From CAZLFA01 sp964558665 (GTDB lineage: Bacteria; Desulfobacterota; Syntrophia; Syntrophales; PHBD01), in the NCBI GenBank assembly GCA_964558665.1, contig CAZLFA010000001.1, positions 62,001 to 126,000 on the forward strand: a stretch of DNA of 64,000 nt, in the 5' to 3' direction. Shown piece by piece: positions 35,308 through 44,407 of the stretch; within the stretch, counting starts at the first letter, position 1; each line of letters starts with the position of its first letter. A model generated the notes under the pieces. It was not told the origin of the DNA. It did not search any database and was given only the letters and a program-made list of their open reading frames with translations. The position numbers were made by a program, and so were the translations under genes.

Positions 35308-35336
35308 TTGATAATCCGCAATTCTTCTGGTACATT
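35308..35336 (+). promoter_or_regulatory. Candidate promoter of the threonylcarbamoyl-AMP synthase gene
   Basis: TTGATA (35308-35313) and TACATT (35331-35336) with a 17-bp spacer, 44 bp before the chosen start. It fits sigma70 consensus moderately well. Confidence 0.45.
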
Positions 35337-35380
35337 ACCCCCCGATTTTGTTATGCGTTACACCCGCATTCGGTAAATAT

Positions 35381-35989
35381 ATGTTATTCTCTGTGAACAA
35401 TCAAAACCCACAGATGCGCCTCATCAGAAAGGCCGTGGATATCCTGAAAAACGGAGGCATTGTAATATACCCTACCGATACCGTCTACGGCATGGGGTGC
35501 GACCTCTTTAACAAAAAGGGAATTGAAAAAATTTACATGATTGCGCAGAGACATAAGCAGCAGCCCCTGAGCTTCATCTGCGCGGACCTGAAAGATATAA
35601 GCCATTATGCCCGTGTATCAAATTACGCTTATAAAACCATGAAACGCCTCCTTCCGGGACCCTATACGTTTATTCTGGAGGCATCGAGACTGGTTCCGAA
35701 AATCATTCTTCCCAAAAGACAGACAACAGGCATCCGGGTCCCGGACAACCCTATATGCCGTGCCCTGGTTTCTGAATTCGGACAGCCGGTCATCAGCACG
35801 AGCGTAAAAGATGCAAACGATGAACTGATGAGTGATCCCCGGGAAATCGAAAGACGATTCGGGCATTGTGTGGATTTGATAATTGACGGCGGCATTCTGG
35901 TTCCGGAGGAATCGAGCGTGATAAGCCTGGTTGATGATGCCGCGGAAATAATAAGAACAGGAAAAGGCGACGTGTCGGCCTTTCAATAG
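35381..35989 (+). CDS. L-threonylcarbamoyladenylate synthase (Sua5/YrdC/YciO family)
   Basis: About 202 residues. The fold makes threonylcarbamoyl-AMP for the t6A modification of tRNAs, or belongs to the related YciO branch. Motifs are GGIVIYPTDTVYGMGCDLFNKKGIEKIY, KQQPLSFIC, LLPGPYTFILEAS, TGIRVPDNPICRALV and QPVISTSVKDAND. K-x-R and S-x-N positions are partly altered (RHKQQPLS in place of KxRpxxxP; STSVKDAN in place of STSAN), which points to the YciO-like branch. The start is the second ATG of the frame. Confidence 0.82.
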   Translation: MLFSVNNQNPQMRLIRKAVDILKNGGIVIYPTDTVYGMGCDLFNKKGIEKIYMIAQRHKQQPLSFICADLKDISHYARVSNYAYKTMKRLLPGPYTFILEASRLVPKIILPKRQTTGIRVPDNPICRALVSEFGQPVISTSVKDANDELMSDPREIERRFGHCVDLIIDGGILVPEESSVISLVDDAAEIIRTGKGDVSAFQ

Positions 35990-36041
35990 AATAAGGTGAG
36001 TCACAGGCAGATTGCCTGAGGTTCCCGGAAGGATGGCAGTA

Positions 36042-37928
36042 ATGAAGCAGATGTTGATCAATGCCGTGCATGCTGAACAGAAACGCATGGCGATAGTGGA
36101 GAATGGCAAACTAGTGGAGTTTAACATTCAGATGTCCGTGAAAGAACCGATCACGGGAAACGTTTACAAGGGTGTGGTGCAAAAGGTGGAGCGGGGTCTC
36201 CAGGCGGCCTTTGTAAACTATGGAGGCAAAAGAGACGGATTTCTGCCTTTGCGGGATGTCAGCAGCGAGTATTTTACGGAACAGCGGGAAAACGGAAAGA
36301 CATCGCTGAAAATCGGGCAGGAAGTCCTTGTTCAGGTTGTAAGAGAGGTAAGTGAGCGAAAGGGCGCACTGTTGACAGCCTACATCTCGCTGCCCGGCAG
36401 ATACCTTGTCCTTTTGCCTAATAAGCAGAGCAGCGGCATATCCAGAAAAATAGAGGATGAGGAAGATCGCAAAAGGCTCAAGAATCTGGTGGAGCAGATC
36501 AAGCTTGATGAGGGAGTCGGATTCATCGTCCGCACCGCCGGCATGAACAGAACCAAGCAGGAGCTGTCACGTGATTACCAGAACCTGTTAAAGCTTTGGA
36601 AAGAGATTCAAAAGCGGACCAAGACCGTGCCTACACCATCACTTATCTATCAGGAGAGCGATTTTGGAATCTGCTCACTGAGGGACTATTTTACCTCAGA
36701 GATCACCGATATTCAGGTGGATGATCTGGACACTTTCAAAAAGATGCGTGAATACTGCAAGGTTGTCGTCCCCAAGACGGCAAAGATCATCAGGTTGTAT
36801 AAGGAAAAGGCCCCGATGTTTGATCAATATAACCTTGAAGAACAGATCCGCATTATCTACCAGGAAAGAGTTGATCTGAAATCGGGCGGATATATTATCA
36901 TCAGCCCCACGGAAGCCATGATAACCATCGATGTCAATTCCGGAAGGGCATCCAATAAGCGTAATGTTGAGGAAACGGCCTTCAAAACCAATCTGGAGGC
37001 TGCCGAAGAGATTGCACGTCAGCTTCGTTTAAGGGACCTTGGAGGATTGATAGTTATTGATTTCATCGATATGATGGATCGCAAGCACGACGCAGAGGTG
37101 GAGAAGGCCTTCAAAAAGGCGCTTACCGTTGACAGGGCGCGCATTCAGTTGTCCCGCATTTCGAAATTTGGAATCCTGGAACTCTCCAGACAGAAGAAAC
37201 AGCCGACCATCCAGGAAATCAGTTATACCGTCTGTCCCCTGTGCAATGGCCGGGGTGTCAGGCCTTCTCTTGAATATACGGCGCTCAGCGCCTTCCGCAA
37301 GGTTGAGTCGCAGGTGGTTAGAGGCAGTTATCTTTCCATTAAAGTGACATTGCCTCATGAAGTTTCCGACTATCTGCTCAACCAGAAGCGCAGTGAGATA
37401 ATAAAACTGGAGACATCCTATGATACTGCAATACATATTTGCGGCAGCCCCGACGTTCCATGGGATATGCTGAAGATGGAGTATATAGGAAAAACCTCTT
37501 CCCGGGATTCATTGCCGGAGGGAGCGGTTGATGAATCTGTCGGCATTACGATAGAAGATTTGTCAAAGGATGATGGTTTTATTACGAAGGAGCAATCGGC
37601 TTCAGCGGAGCCTTTGGCAGAACCGCCTAAAAAGAAATCGAGGCGCAGATCCCGCGGGAAGAGAAGGAGAGGCGGTGATCGGCAAAATGCTCAGAAAACC
37701 GGAGCGGCTGATGATTCATGGGAAGCGGATGCAGGGGCTGATTTTGATACAAAAGCAAAACAATGGGGTGTTTCGGACAGTCCTGACGTCAACGTGGCGA
37801 CAGATGCCTACTCAAATACCGACGGCGACGAAACCGTTTATGATAATCGTCTGTACAGGGAAAGCAGTGATGAAAAGAAAAGCCATGCCTCTTACATGGT
37901 CGAAATGATGAAAATTTTTGATAAGTGA
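36042..37928 (+). CDS. rng: Ribonuclease E/G
   Basis: Endoribonuclease for rRNA and mRNA processing. The 628-residue protein starts MKQMLINAVHAEQKRMAIVENGKLVEF with GGAAGGA upstream. It has an S1 domain (NVYKGVVQKVERGLQAAFVNYG), the DNase-I-like catalytic region with the DVNSGRASNKRNVEETAFKTNLEAAEEIARQLRLRDLGGLIVIDFIDM signature, and a zinc-link CPLCNGRG. The C-terminal 130 residues are acidic and basic by turns with KKKSRRRSRGKRRRGG, a likely RNA- or membrane-associated tail. This is shorter than E. coli RNase E and longer than RNase G. Confidence 0.94.
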   Translation: MKQMLINAVHAEQKRMAIVENGKLVEFNIQMSVKEPITGNVYKGVVQKVERGLQAAFVNYGGKRDGFLPLRDVSSEYFTEQRENGKTSLKIGQEVLVQVVREVSERKGALLTAYISLPGRYLVLLPNKQSSGISRKIEDEEDRKRLKNLVEQIKLDEGVGFIVRTAGMNRTKQELSRDYQNLLKLWKEIQKRTKTVPTPSLIYQESDFGICSLRDYFTSEITDIQVDDLDTFKKMREYCKVVVPKTAKIIRLYKEKAPMFDQYNLEEQIRIIYQERVDLKSGGYIIISPTEAMITIDVNSGRASNKRNVEETAFKTNLEAAEEIARQLRLRDLGGLIVIDFIDMMDRKHDAEVEKAFKKALTVDRARIQLSRISKFGILELSRQKKQPTIQEISYTVCPLCNGRGVRPSLEYTALSAFRKVESQVVRGSYLSIKVTLPHEVSDYLLNQKRSEIIKLETSYDTAIHICGSPDVPWDMLKMEYIGKTSSRDSLPEGAVDESVGITIEDLSKDDGFITKEQSASAEPLAEPPKKKSRRRSRGKRRRGGDRQNAQKTGAADDSWEADAGADFDTKAKQWGVSDSPDVNVATDAYSNTDGDETVYDNRLYRESSDEKKSHASYMVEMMKIFDK

Positions 37929-37947
37929 AAGAAGCCCCTCCCATTAT

Positions 37948-38118
37948 CCCGGAGTATGCAATAGAACGTACAGACACTTGGATAAGTGAATACTATCCCG
38001 GTCAAAGGGGTTTTCAAGCGGCGAATCAAATATTTTTCTTGTGAAAAATATTCTGAGCCGCGGAAAGCCTTTTTGACCAGAATGCCAGAGGGTATTACTT
38101 TTTTATCGCGTAATCCTG
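37948..38118 (+). repeat. Long imperfect palindromic repeat, copy A
   Basis: About 171 bp that matches, in inverted orientation, 44408-44576 over its whole length with only scattered substitutions and one or two single-base gaps. The element is itself an imperfect palindrome: GGTCAAAGGGGTTTTCAAG and the CTTTTTGACC side, plus AGCGGCGAA against GAGCCGCGG, fold back around an AT-rich centre. No coding frame is present. It resembles a MITE-like or REP-like mobile palindromic element. Confidence 0.75.
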
Positions 38119-38161
38119 GATACTCTTTCGGTATTTGATTGCAGGGACCAGATAAAAACTA

Positions 38162-38198
38162 TGCGGAAAAGATTTTCCGTTTGAGAATCTTTTCCGCA
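38162..38198 (-). terminator. 13-bp hairpin terminator of proC
   Basis: TGCGGAAAAGATT (38162-38174) and AATCTTTTCCGCA (38186-38198) form a perfect stem with an 11-nt loop, 40 bp after the proC stop. On the minus strand it is followed by TAGTTTTTATC, so it is a likely intrinsic terminator for proC. Confidence 0.65.
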
Positions 38199-38237
38199 GA
38201 TTATCAAAACCCGAAGCCCCGGGATTTGCCGGCCGGA

Positions 38238-39053
38238 TTATTTTTTACCCAATTCCTTTGATCTCAAGGTGGCTGCTTCAACGGCCGCCATGAGAGTGCC
38301 CCGAAGCCTGCCTTCCTCAAGCTCCTTGATTCCGGCGATAGTGGTTCCTCCGGGAGAGGTTACCATGTCTTTAAGTTCTCCGGGATGCTTGTTGCCGGTC
38401 AGATAGAGCTTTGCGGAACCCAGCATGGTTTGTGCAGCCAGTTTCAAGGCGATGTCTCTGCTCAGCCCCATCCTGACGCCGCCGTCCGCGAGAGCTTCTA
38501 TCATGATGAAAAAATATGCCGGTCCGCTGCCGCTGAGTCCGGTCACGGTATCAATCAGATCCTCTTTGACAACGACGGAAGAACCGACGGCATTGAATAT
38601 AAGACCGGCGATTTCAAGATCATCGTCAGATGCCTTGTCGCTTTTCGCCAGGGCGGCTATTCCTTCCCCCACAAGCGCCGGAGTGTTGGGCATGGTGCGG
38701 ATGATGCGCATCCCTTTCTTCAGATGATCCTCGATGAATTTGATGGCAATGCCTGCCGCTATGGAGATGACGATTTTGGTTTTGTCTATGGCGGGAGATA
38801 TTGCCGTGAGTATCTCGGCCATGTTCTGCGGTTTGACCGCCAGAATGATCAGGTCGCACTCTCTTGCTGTCTTGAGATTGTCGGACGTGGTCCTGACATG
38901 ATAAAGCCCCTCCAGCTCTTTCAGCCTTTTTGCATCCACATCCGATATCATAATATCCTTAGCGGGGATCAAATTTTTCGACACAATGCCGCCTAGTAAA
39001 GCCCCCCCCATTTTTCCTCCGCCGATAAATCCTAATTTCTTCCCCTTCAGCAT
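38238..39053 (-). CDS. proC: Pyrroline-5-carboxylate reductase
   Basis: Last step of proline synthesis, reducing pyrroline-5-carboxylate with NAD(P)H. The 271-residue protein starts MLKGKKLGFIGGGKMGGALLGGI, with GGAGGG eight bases upstream. The longer frame has no ribosome-binding site. It has the Rossmann GxGxMG-like motif, LAVKPQNMAEIL, RTMPNTPALVGEG, and the C-terminal signature region SGSGPAYFFIMIEALADGGVRMGL and MVTSPGGTTIAGI. Size is normal for ProC. Confidence 0.95.
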   Translation of the reverse strand: MLKGKKLGFIGGGKMGGALLGGIVSKNLIPAKDIMISDVDAKRLKELEGLYHVRTTSDNLKTARECDLIILAVKPQNMAEILTAISPAIDKTKIVISIAAGIAIKFIEDHLKKGMRIIRTMPNTPALVGEGIAALAKSDKASDDDLEIAGLIFNAVGSSVVVKEDLIDTVTGLSGSGPAYFFIMIEALADGGVRMGLSRDIALKLAAQTMLGSAKLYLTGNKHPGELKDMVTSPGGTTIAGIKELEEGRLRGTLMAAVEAATLRSKELGKK

Positions 39054-39207
39054 AGAGATCCCTCCTTTATGAAAGTGTCCTGCCATAACCTTAAAAAATA
39101 CGGCAGACAATGAACCTTTAGCAAAAACCCCTTTTAATTGTGGAGGTTATATTTCATTGTTTCCTGCCTTATGTCAATATGATTCTTTTGCGATGCATCA
39201 ATAATTC

Positions 39208-39236
39208 TTGACAACAGAGTGATATCAATTTTACAT
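39208..39236 (+). promoter_or_regulatory. Candidate promoter of the gcvPB operon
   Basis: TTGACA (39208-39213) and TTACAT (39231-39236) with a 17-bp spacer, 34 bp before the gcvPB ATG. The -35 is perfect and the -10 is weak. No glycine riboswitch is recognisable in the short leader. Confidence 0.5.
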
Positions 39237-39269
39237 ACCTGCTGAAAAATAAGCGTAAAGGGAGGCCTT

Positions 39270-40709
39270 ATGAAACTCATATTTGAAAAGAGTCGCCCCG
39301 GCCGAACGCCATCTTCAATTCCCTCCAGCGATGTGCCTGAAATCGATATCGGACAGCTTATTGATTCCCGGTTGCTCAGAGATGATGTCGATCTGCCGGA
39401 GGTTGCCGAGATTGATCTTGTCAGGCATTATATGAGCCTCTCCAGGAGAAATTTCGGCGTCGACATCGGTTTCTATCCGCTTGGTTCCTGCACAATGAAG
39501 TATAATCCCAAAATCAATGAAGACATTGCCAAATTTGAAGGTTTCACAGCGTTGCATCCCTATGTGCCCGATGAATTTGCGCAGGGAAACCTCAGGCTGA
39601 TGTATGAATTGAGACGGCACTTAAGCGAGATATTCGGTATGGCCGACTTTACGCTGCAGCCGGCGGCCGGCGCTCATGGGGAGCTGACCGGCATTATGAT
39701 GTTCAAGAAATACTTCGAGACCAGAGGAGAAAAGCGCACCCGGATTCTTATTCCGGATGCCGCTCACGGCACCAATCCGGCCTCCGGGGCTTTGTGCGGT
39801 TATCAGACGGTTACCGTGCGTTCAAACAAGGAAGGCGGTGTTGATGTAGGCCACCTGGATGACGTGATGACGGATGATGTCGCCGGCCTGATGCTGACCA
39901 ATCCGAACACGCTGGGTCTGTTTGAGCGCAATATAGAAAAAGTTGCAGCAATAATCCATGACCGGGGAGGCCTCTTTTATTGTGACGGAGCCAATGCCAA
40001 CGCCTTTATGGGGATAACGAGGCCGGGGGACCTGGGATTCGATGTTATCCAGCTGAACCTGCATAAAACTTTTTCAACCCCCCATGGCTGCGGCGGACCG
40101 GGGAGCGGCCCGGTAGGCGTCGGGGAAACACTCGTTCCTTTTCTTCCGGTGCCGCGCGTGATTGAGAAAGCCGGGAACTACTCATGGAATTATCAATATC
40201 CTTACAGCATCGGCCGCGTCAGGGCCTTCTTCGGGAATTTCAACGTCATGGTCAAGGCCTTTGCCTACATCAGGTCGCTCGGCCCTGAAGGCCTGAGAAA
40301 GGCCAGTGAGACGGCCGTTCTCAATGCCAACTATATCAAGGAAAAGCTCAAACCGTGGTATGATCTTCCTTATGACCGCGTCTGCATGCATGAATGCGTA
40401 TTTTCCGGGACGCGCCAGGTGAAAGAATCGGGCATTCATACGACAGACATAGCAAAACGGCTGCTTGATTACGGATACCATCCGCCTACCATTTATTTTC
40501 CGCAAATCGTTCCGGAGGCAATTATGATCGAGCCCAACGAGACAGAGAGCAAAGAGACAATAGATTCGTTCTGTGAAGCGATGATAGCCATTGCCGGGGA
40601 TGCCAGGGATAATCCGGAGCTTGTCCGGAATGCGCCGCTGACAACGCCGGTGAGACGGCTGGATGAGGTAAAAGCGGCTCGTGAACCCGACGTTTGCTGG
40701 CGGGGATAA
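39270..40709 (+). CDS. gcvPB: Glycine dehydrogenase (decarboxylating) subunit 2
   Basis: The C-terminal half of the P-protein of the glycine cleavage system in the two-subunit form found in many anaerobes and archaea. The 479-residue protein starts MKLIFEKSRPGRTPSSIP with GGGAGG upstream. The PLP Lys is in VIQLNLHKTFSTPHGCGGPG, and DAAHGTNPASGALCGYQTV is a family signature. The partner subunit gcvPA is not in the window, although gcvT and gcvH are at 61.4-62.9 kb. A KamA-like radical SAM gene and lipA follow. Confidence 0.95.
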   Translation: MKLIFEKSRPGRTPSSIPSSDVPEIDIGQLIDSRLLRDDVDLPEVAEIDLVRHYMSLSRRNFGVDIGFYPLGSCTMKYNPKINEDIAKFEGFTALHPYVPDEFAQGNLRLMYELRRHLSEIFGMADFTLQPAAGAHGELTGIMMFKKYFETRGEKRTRILIPDAAHGTNPASGALCGYQTVTVRSNKEGGVDVGHLDDVMTDDVAGLMLTNPNTLGLFERNIEKVAAIIHDRGGLFYCDGANANAFMGITRPGDLGFDVIQLNLHKTFSTPHGCGGPGSGPVGVGETLVPFLPVPRVIEKAGNYSWNYQYPYSIGRVRAFFGNFNVMVKAFAYIRSLGPEGLRKASETAVLNANYIKEKLKPWYDLPYDRVCMHECVFSGTRQVKESGIHTTDIAKRLLDYGYHPPTIYFPQIVPEAIMIEPNETESKETIDSFCEAMIAIAGDARDNPELVRNAPLTTPVRRLDEVKAAREPDVCWRG

Positions 40710-40741
40710 TCCAGACGTTCCTAAATGAATAAGGTGCATAT

Positions 40742-42556
40742 ATGAAGAATCTTGTTGCTGTTTCGAAGGAAGAACTGGTTGAGAGGCTCTGGAATGCCGA
40801 TTCGCGACTCTTCAAAATGCTTCGCGACTCGAAACACGTGGAAGAGGCAAGACATCTGCTGTTCGATTACTTCAATTATCTGGACCGCTCGATGTTCAAC
40901 ATGAAGCCCGACACCTTTTTTTCCAAGATGAACATCATTCAGAAAAGAAACGCCAAGGAATGTATAAGGGTCTTTGCCAACACCATCAGGACGGAAAACG
41001 AATTCCTGACCAAGTCCTCTCCGCTGCAATTGCTTTGCGATCTTGCTCAGAAAAAGCCGGGTGCCCTGGATCGGGTTTCGCATGCCTTTTTATGCGAATA
41101 CATAGCATTCTTTTACGGGATTACAGGAAAGGCAGGAAAGCATCTTAAAAGCCAGGATCTTTTTCAAATGAAAGATGGCCGGGAAGCGGCAATAATACGC
41201 TCAGACCAGTTGGATGAGTATGCTGCAACCATCCGTAAATATTACCGCCGTTACAAAACAGGCTTCAGCCGCACCATCAGCAGGAAAAGGGAAACGCTGA
41301 AAAAGGAGATTTTGAGTTTCTTTAACGGCAGCGACGACGACTGGCAGGACTATATTTGGCATTACCGCCACATTATAAAGGACATCAAAACCCTTTCCGC
41401 GCTGGTGACTCTGGAAAAAGACGAACTGGAAGGGCTGCAGGCCGCCGAACAGAATAATATACCATTCGAAATCACTCCTTATTATCTGTCTCTCTTCAAT
41501 AAGGAGGGGCGGGCGGACTTTGACAGGCAGATACGGGCGCAGGTTATACCCAGCTTACGCTATTGTCAGGGTGTTGCGGAAAGCCGCAAACAGGGCATTG
41601 ACATGGACTTCATGGGGGAGAAGTCAACGAGCCCCATTGACGGCATCACCAGGCGCTACCCGGAGATTGTCATTCTCAAGCCTTATAATTCCTGTCCTCA
41701 GATATGCGTCTATTGCCAGCGCAACTGGGAAATCAAGAGCATGGATGATGATGTGCAGATGAGCCGTGAAAAGGTGAAGGAAGCCATTGCCTGGATTAAT
41801 GCTCATGACACTATTGCAGAGGTGTTGATTACAGGCGGTGATCCCCTTACCCTGAGCAATGAATATCTCGACTGGCTCATCGGCGAAATAGCCGCAATAA
41901 AGCATGTGGAGAGAATAAGGATCGGCACGCGGGTTCCGGTTACCGTGCCTTTCCGGATCAATGAAGGGTTCATTGACATCCTGAACAAATATCACCAGTG
42001 GGGTAAAAGGGAGATCGCCATCGTCACCCACTTTGAACATCCGTCGGAAGTGACTCACGATGTGCAGAAGGCTGTCGAGAGATTGAAAAAAGCAGGGATA
42101 AATGTTTACAACCAGCAGGTCTTTACATATTACAACAGCCGCAAGTTTGAAACGTGCCTCTTAAGAAGGGTGCTTAAGGTATCCGGTATAGATCCATATT
42201 ACTCCTTCAGCAGCAAGGGCAAGGAAGAGACGATAGATTTCCGGGTTCCTATCGCCAGAATCGAGCAGGAAAGAAGCGAAGAGGCAAGGCTTCAGCCCGG
42301 CCTGATGAGAACGGATGAACCGGTCTTCAATCTCCCCAAGCTCGGCAAATCCAATCTGAGGGCGTGGCAGGATCACGAGGTTATCATGATTCTTCCCGAC
42401 GGCCGGCGGGTCTACCGTTTCTATTCCTGGGAAGTCAGGCTCGTGACGGCGCTCGACTATCTTTACACGGATGTCCCTATATACGAATATCTGAAGCGTT
42501 TGGACGCCGACGGCGAAAACATAAACGACTACAGCACTATTTGGTACTACTTCTAA
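40742..42556 (+). CDS. KamA-family radical SAM protein with N-terminal extension
   Basis: A 604-residue protein. Residues from about 200 to 580 match the lysine 2,3-aminomutase family: radical SAM motif CPQICVYCQRNW, VLITGGDPLTLSN, IRIGTRVPVTVPFR, ITHFEHPSE-like VTHFEHPSEVT, YNQQVFTY, and a late LPKLGKSNLR, where Lys aligns with the PLP-binding PGGGGK. The first 190 residues are a helical extension not found in KamA or EpmB. Beta-lysine formation is therefore not certain; another amino acid or a protein residue may be the substrate. It is placed between gcvPB and lipA, probably in one operon. Confidence 0.85.
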   Translation: MKNLVAVSKEELVERLWNADSRLFKMLRDSKHVEEARHLLFDYFNYLDRSMFNMKPDTFFSKMNIIQKRNAKECIRVFANTIRTENEFLTKSSPLQLLCDLAQKKPGALDRVSHAFLCEYIAFFYGITGKAGKHLKSQDLFQMKDGREAAIIRSDQLDEYAATIRKYYRRYKTGFSRTISRKRETLKKEILSFFNGSDDDWQDYIWHYRHIIKDIKTLSALVTLEKDELEGLQAAEQNNIPFEITPYYLSLFNKEGRADFDRQIRAQVIPSLRYCQGVAESRKQGIDMDFMGEKSTSPIDGITRRYPEIVILKPYNSCPQICVYCQRNWEIKSMDDDVQMSREKVKEAIAWINAHDTIAEVLITGGDPLTLSNEYLDWLIGEIAAIKHVERIRIGTRVPVTVPFRINEGFIDILNKYHQWGKREIAIVTHFEHPSEVTHDVQKAVERLKKAGINVYNQQVFTYYNSRKFETCLLRRVLKVSGIDPYYSFSSKGKEETIDFRVPIARIEQERSEEARLQPGLMRTDEPVFNLPKLGKSNLRAWQDHEVIMILPDGRRVYRFYSWEVRLVTALDYLYTDVPIYEYLKRLDADGENINDYSTIWYYF

Positions 42557-42576
42557 GATTCAGGTGTTACAGATAA

Positions 42577-43491
42577 ATGCAACCCCCCGGATCATTGCCT
42601 ATAAAGCGTCCGTTGCGCAAACCCGCCTGGCTTAAAGTCCGGCTGCCGGGAACGGCGGAAACCGGGAAGGTCAAGGCCGTCTTATCGCGTCATCATCTCC
42701 ACTCCATATGCCAAGAGGCGCGTTGTCCGAATATCGCGGAGTGTTTCCAGGAAGGAACGGCAACCTTCCTCATCCTGGGCAATATCTGCACCCGCAACTG
42801 TCTCTACTGCAACGTACTGCATGATAAACCGCAAGCACCGGACTATTCGGAAGCTGAACACCTGGTTGCCGCAGTGCGTGAGCTGGCGCTGAAATATATT
42901 GTCATCACCTCGGTAACCAGAGATGATCTGGATGATGGGGGGGCGCATGTGTTTGCCGGATGCGTGGAAGGATTGCGCACTAATGTAAGGGATTGCCGGG
43001 TGGAGGTTCTGGTGCCTGATTTTATGGGTAGTCATTCGGCTCTGGACAGGGTCATGGCCGCCGGACCGGATGTGCTCAATCACAACCTGGAAGTGGTCCC
43101 CTCCCTCTTCAAAAACCTCCGGCCTCAGGGGGATTACCGTCGTTCGCTCAATTTGCTGCATCACGCAAAGAGCCGTGGAGGAATGATTATAAAATCGGGG
43201 TTCATGATCGGATTTGGCGAAAACGGCCGGGATATAGAACATCTTCTGAATGATTTACTGGATGCAGGTTGTGATCATCTCACCATCGGTCAGTATCAGC
43301 AGCCTACGCAACGTCACTTTCCCGTGGCCAAATATTATCACCCGGACGAATTTGCCTCCTTGAAAGAATCAGCTCTGAATATGGGGTTCAGCTATGTTGA
43401 AGCAGGGCCTCTCGTGCGCAGTTCCTACCATGCCGCCAGAGCGGCGCAGCACGCGGCATCAAAGAAATGTGAGAGGATGTCGAATGGGTAG
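42577..43491 (+). CDS. lipA: Lipoyl synthase
   Basis: Inserts two sulfurs into protein-bound octanoate to make lipoyl groups, needed by GcvH and other 2-oxoacid complexes. The 304-residue radical SAM enzyme carries both clusters: auxiliary CQEARCPNIAEC and radical SAM CTRNCLYC, with the C-terminal RSSYHA that coordinates the auxiliary cluster. VTRDDLDDGGA is also typical. The start is preceded by no strong ribosome-binding site but lies 20 bp after the KamA-like stop. Tyr replaces the common Phe in the CxxxCxxC region, which is harmless in other family members. A terminator follows. Confidence 0.96.
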   Translation: MQPPGSLPIKRPLRKPAWLKVRLPGTAETGKVKAVLSRHHLHSICQEARCPNIAECFQEGTATFLILGNICTRNCLYCNVLHDKPQAPDYSEAEHLVAAVRELALKYIVITSVTRDDLDDGGAHVFAGCVEGLRTNVRDCRVEVLVPDFMGSHSALDRVMAAGPDVLNHNLEVVPSLFKNLRPQGDYRRSLNLLHHAKSRGGMIIKSGFMIGFGENGRDIEHLLNDLLDAGCDHLTIGQYQQPTQRHFPVAKYYHPDEFASLKESALNMGFSYVEAGPLVRSSYHAARAAQHAASKKCERMSNG

Positions 43492-43496
43492 CGATT

Positions 43497-43532
43497 CCTG
43501 TGCGGATTGACCGCGTGCCCAGGGTTTTTTTT
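43497..43532 (+). terminator. Intrinsic terminator after lipA
   Basis: CCTG (43497-43500) pairs with CAGG and GCGG pairs with CCGC inside, followed by eight T residues (43525-43532), directly after the lipA stop. A second dyad CTGTCAA/TTGACAG (43540-43546 and 43561-43567) follows and may serve the convergent lipoprotein gene. Confidence 0.6.
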
Positions 43533-43569
43533 GATGCTTCTGTCAAGCCCGAGAACGACTTTGACAGGA

Positions 43570-44262
43570 TCAAGGCTTCTTCTCGCTGATTGCTCCCAGT
43601 ATCTTTTCGTTAATGGATTTGGGATTGATGAGCTTTTCAATCGCGTCGGTGACGGCGTTGTTCACCTCGATGCTCAGATGCGTTCTCAGATCATCTTCGG
43701 TCATGTTCACATCCGAGCGACTGGATTCTCCCAGTACGCGGTAGGTATGAATAATCGCTGATTTCTGAACATCTGCAAGTGCTAGGCTCAGAGTAACGCG
43801 TGTTTTATATGTGGCCTTGATATTGGCTTTCTCGCAGGTTATTTCAAAGCTTTCAATATTGCCGCCGATGACAATTCTGCCCCAGTTCTTGCTGATGCCG
43901 GCCGGTTTTGTGTCCCAGGCTGGAGAAGAATTGAGTAAGGTGTATCCTGCTCTTGACATGTAGGATTTTACACCTGATGAGACTGCTTCCGCAGGTGTGG
44001 TGTTGATGACAAAAATGGGAAGCTTTTCGCCTCCTGTTTTGATTACCGCTCCCACAACATTCTTATCGGCAAGTGTACGTATGTCGTTGAAAACCGCAAT
44101 CGTTATTGGTATGCCCTTGATCTGGTCGCCTGCCGGGGTGACGTTCCTCACCGGTTCGGTGGTCATGCTGACGGCATAGCGCGTTACCGGCGTACATGCC
44201 GCAGTCGATATAACCGCAATGATTGCGATAAATATAATCAATCCCGTGCGTGCTCTTTGCAT
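43570..44262 (-). CDS. Predicted outer-membrane lipoprotein
   Basis: A 230-residue protein with a lipoprotein signal: a short basic start, a hydrophobic core IIFIAIIAVI and the lipobox STAAC followed by Thr, which favours outer-membrane sorting. The mature part is a mixed alpha/beta domain (GIPITIAVFNDIRTLADKN, GYTLLNSSPAWDT, GRIVIGGNIESFEITCEK), with a pattern like YajG-type lipoproteins of unknown function. It is convergent with lipA and divergent from lpd. Confidence 0.7.
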   Translation of the reverse strand: MQRARTGLIIFIAIIAVISTAACTPVTRYAVSMTTEPVRNVTPAGDQIKGIPITIAVFNDIRTLADKNVVGAVIKTGGEKLPIFVINTTPAEAVSSGVKSYMSRAGYTLLNSSPAWDTKPAGISKNWGRIVIGGNIESFEITCEKANIKATYKTRVTLSLALADVQKSAIIHTYRVLGESSRSDVNMTEDDLRTHLSIEVNNAVTDAIEKLINPKSINEKILGAISEKKP

Positions 44263-44300
44263 TGTTTCTTTTCTCCCCTTGAGTTTCCTGATGCCGCTAT

Positions 44301-44329
44301 GATTTACTCTCTTGCTTGACGGATGTCAA
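44301..44329 (-). promoter_or_regulatory. Candidate promoter of the lipoprotein gene
   Basis: On the minus strand TTGACA (44329-44324) and TAAATC (44306-44301) are separated by 17 bp, about 40 bp before the gene start. The -35 is perfect and the -10 is weak. Confidence 0.45.
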
Positions 44330-44349
44330 GAATTGAGAGGCCCTTTTCA

Positions 44350-44378
44350 TTGACATGAGAGTTTTGTCATGAAAGAAT
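44350..44378 (+). promoter_or_regulatory. Candidate promoter of lpd
   Basis: TTGACA (44350-44355) and AAGAAT (44373-44378) with a 17-bp spacer. Transcription from here would run through repeat copy B before reaching the lpd start at 44597. Confidence 0.45.
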
Positions 44379-44407
44379 AACGGAAAAACAATTAGGATGA
44401 TTTTATA

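Larger units (their letters stand above)
37929..38237. other. 309-bp intergenic region with a palindromic repeat and a hairpin
   Basis: Between convergent rng and proC. It contains one copy of the long palindromic repeat (37948-38118) and a 13-bp hairpin (38162-38198). No ORF is supported. Confidence 0.6.

Noticed and set aside
39111..39269. Possible glycine riboswitch before gcvPB
   Set aside because: The leader after the likely promoter is only about 30 nt, too short, and the conserved riboswitch core was not found.
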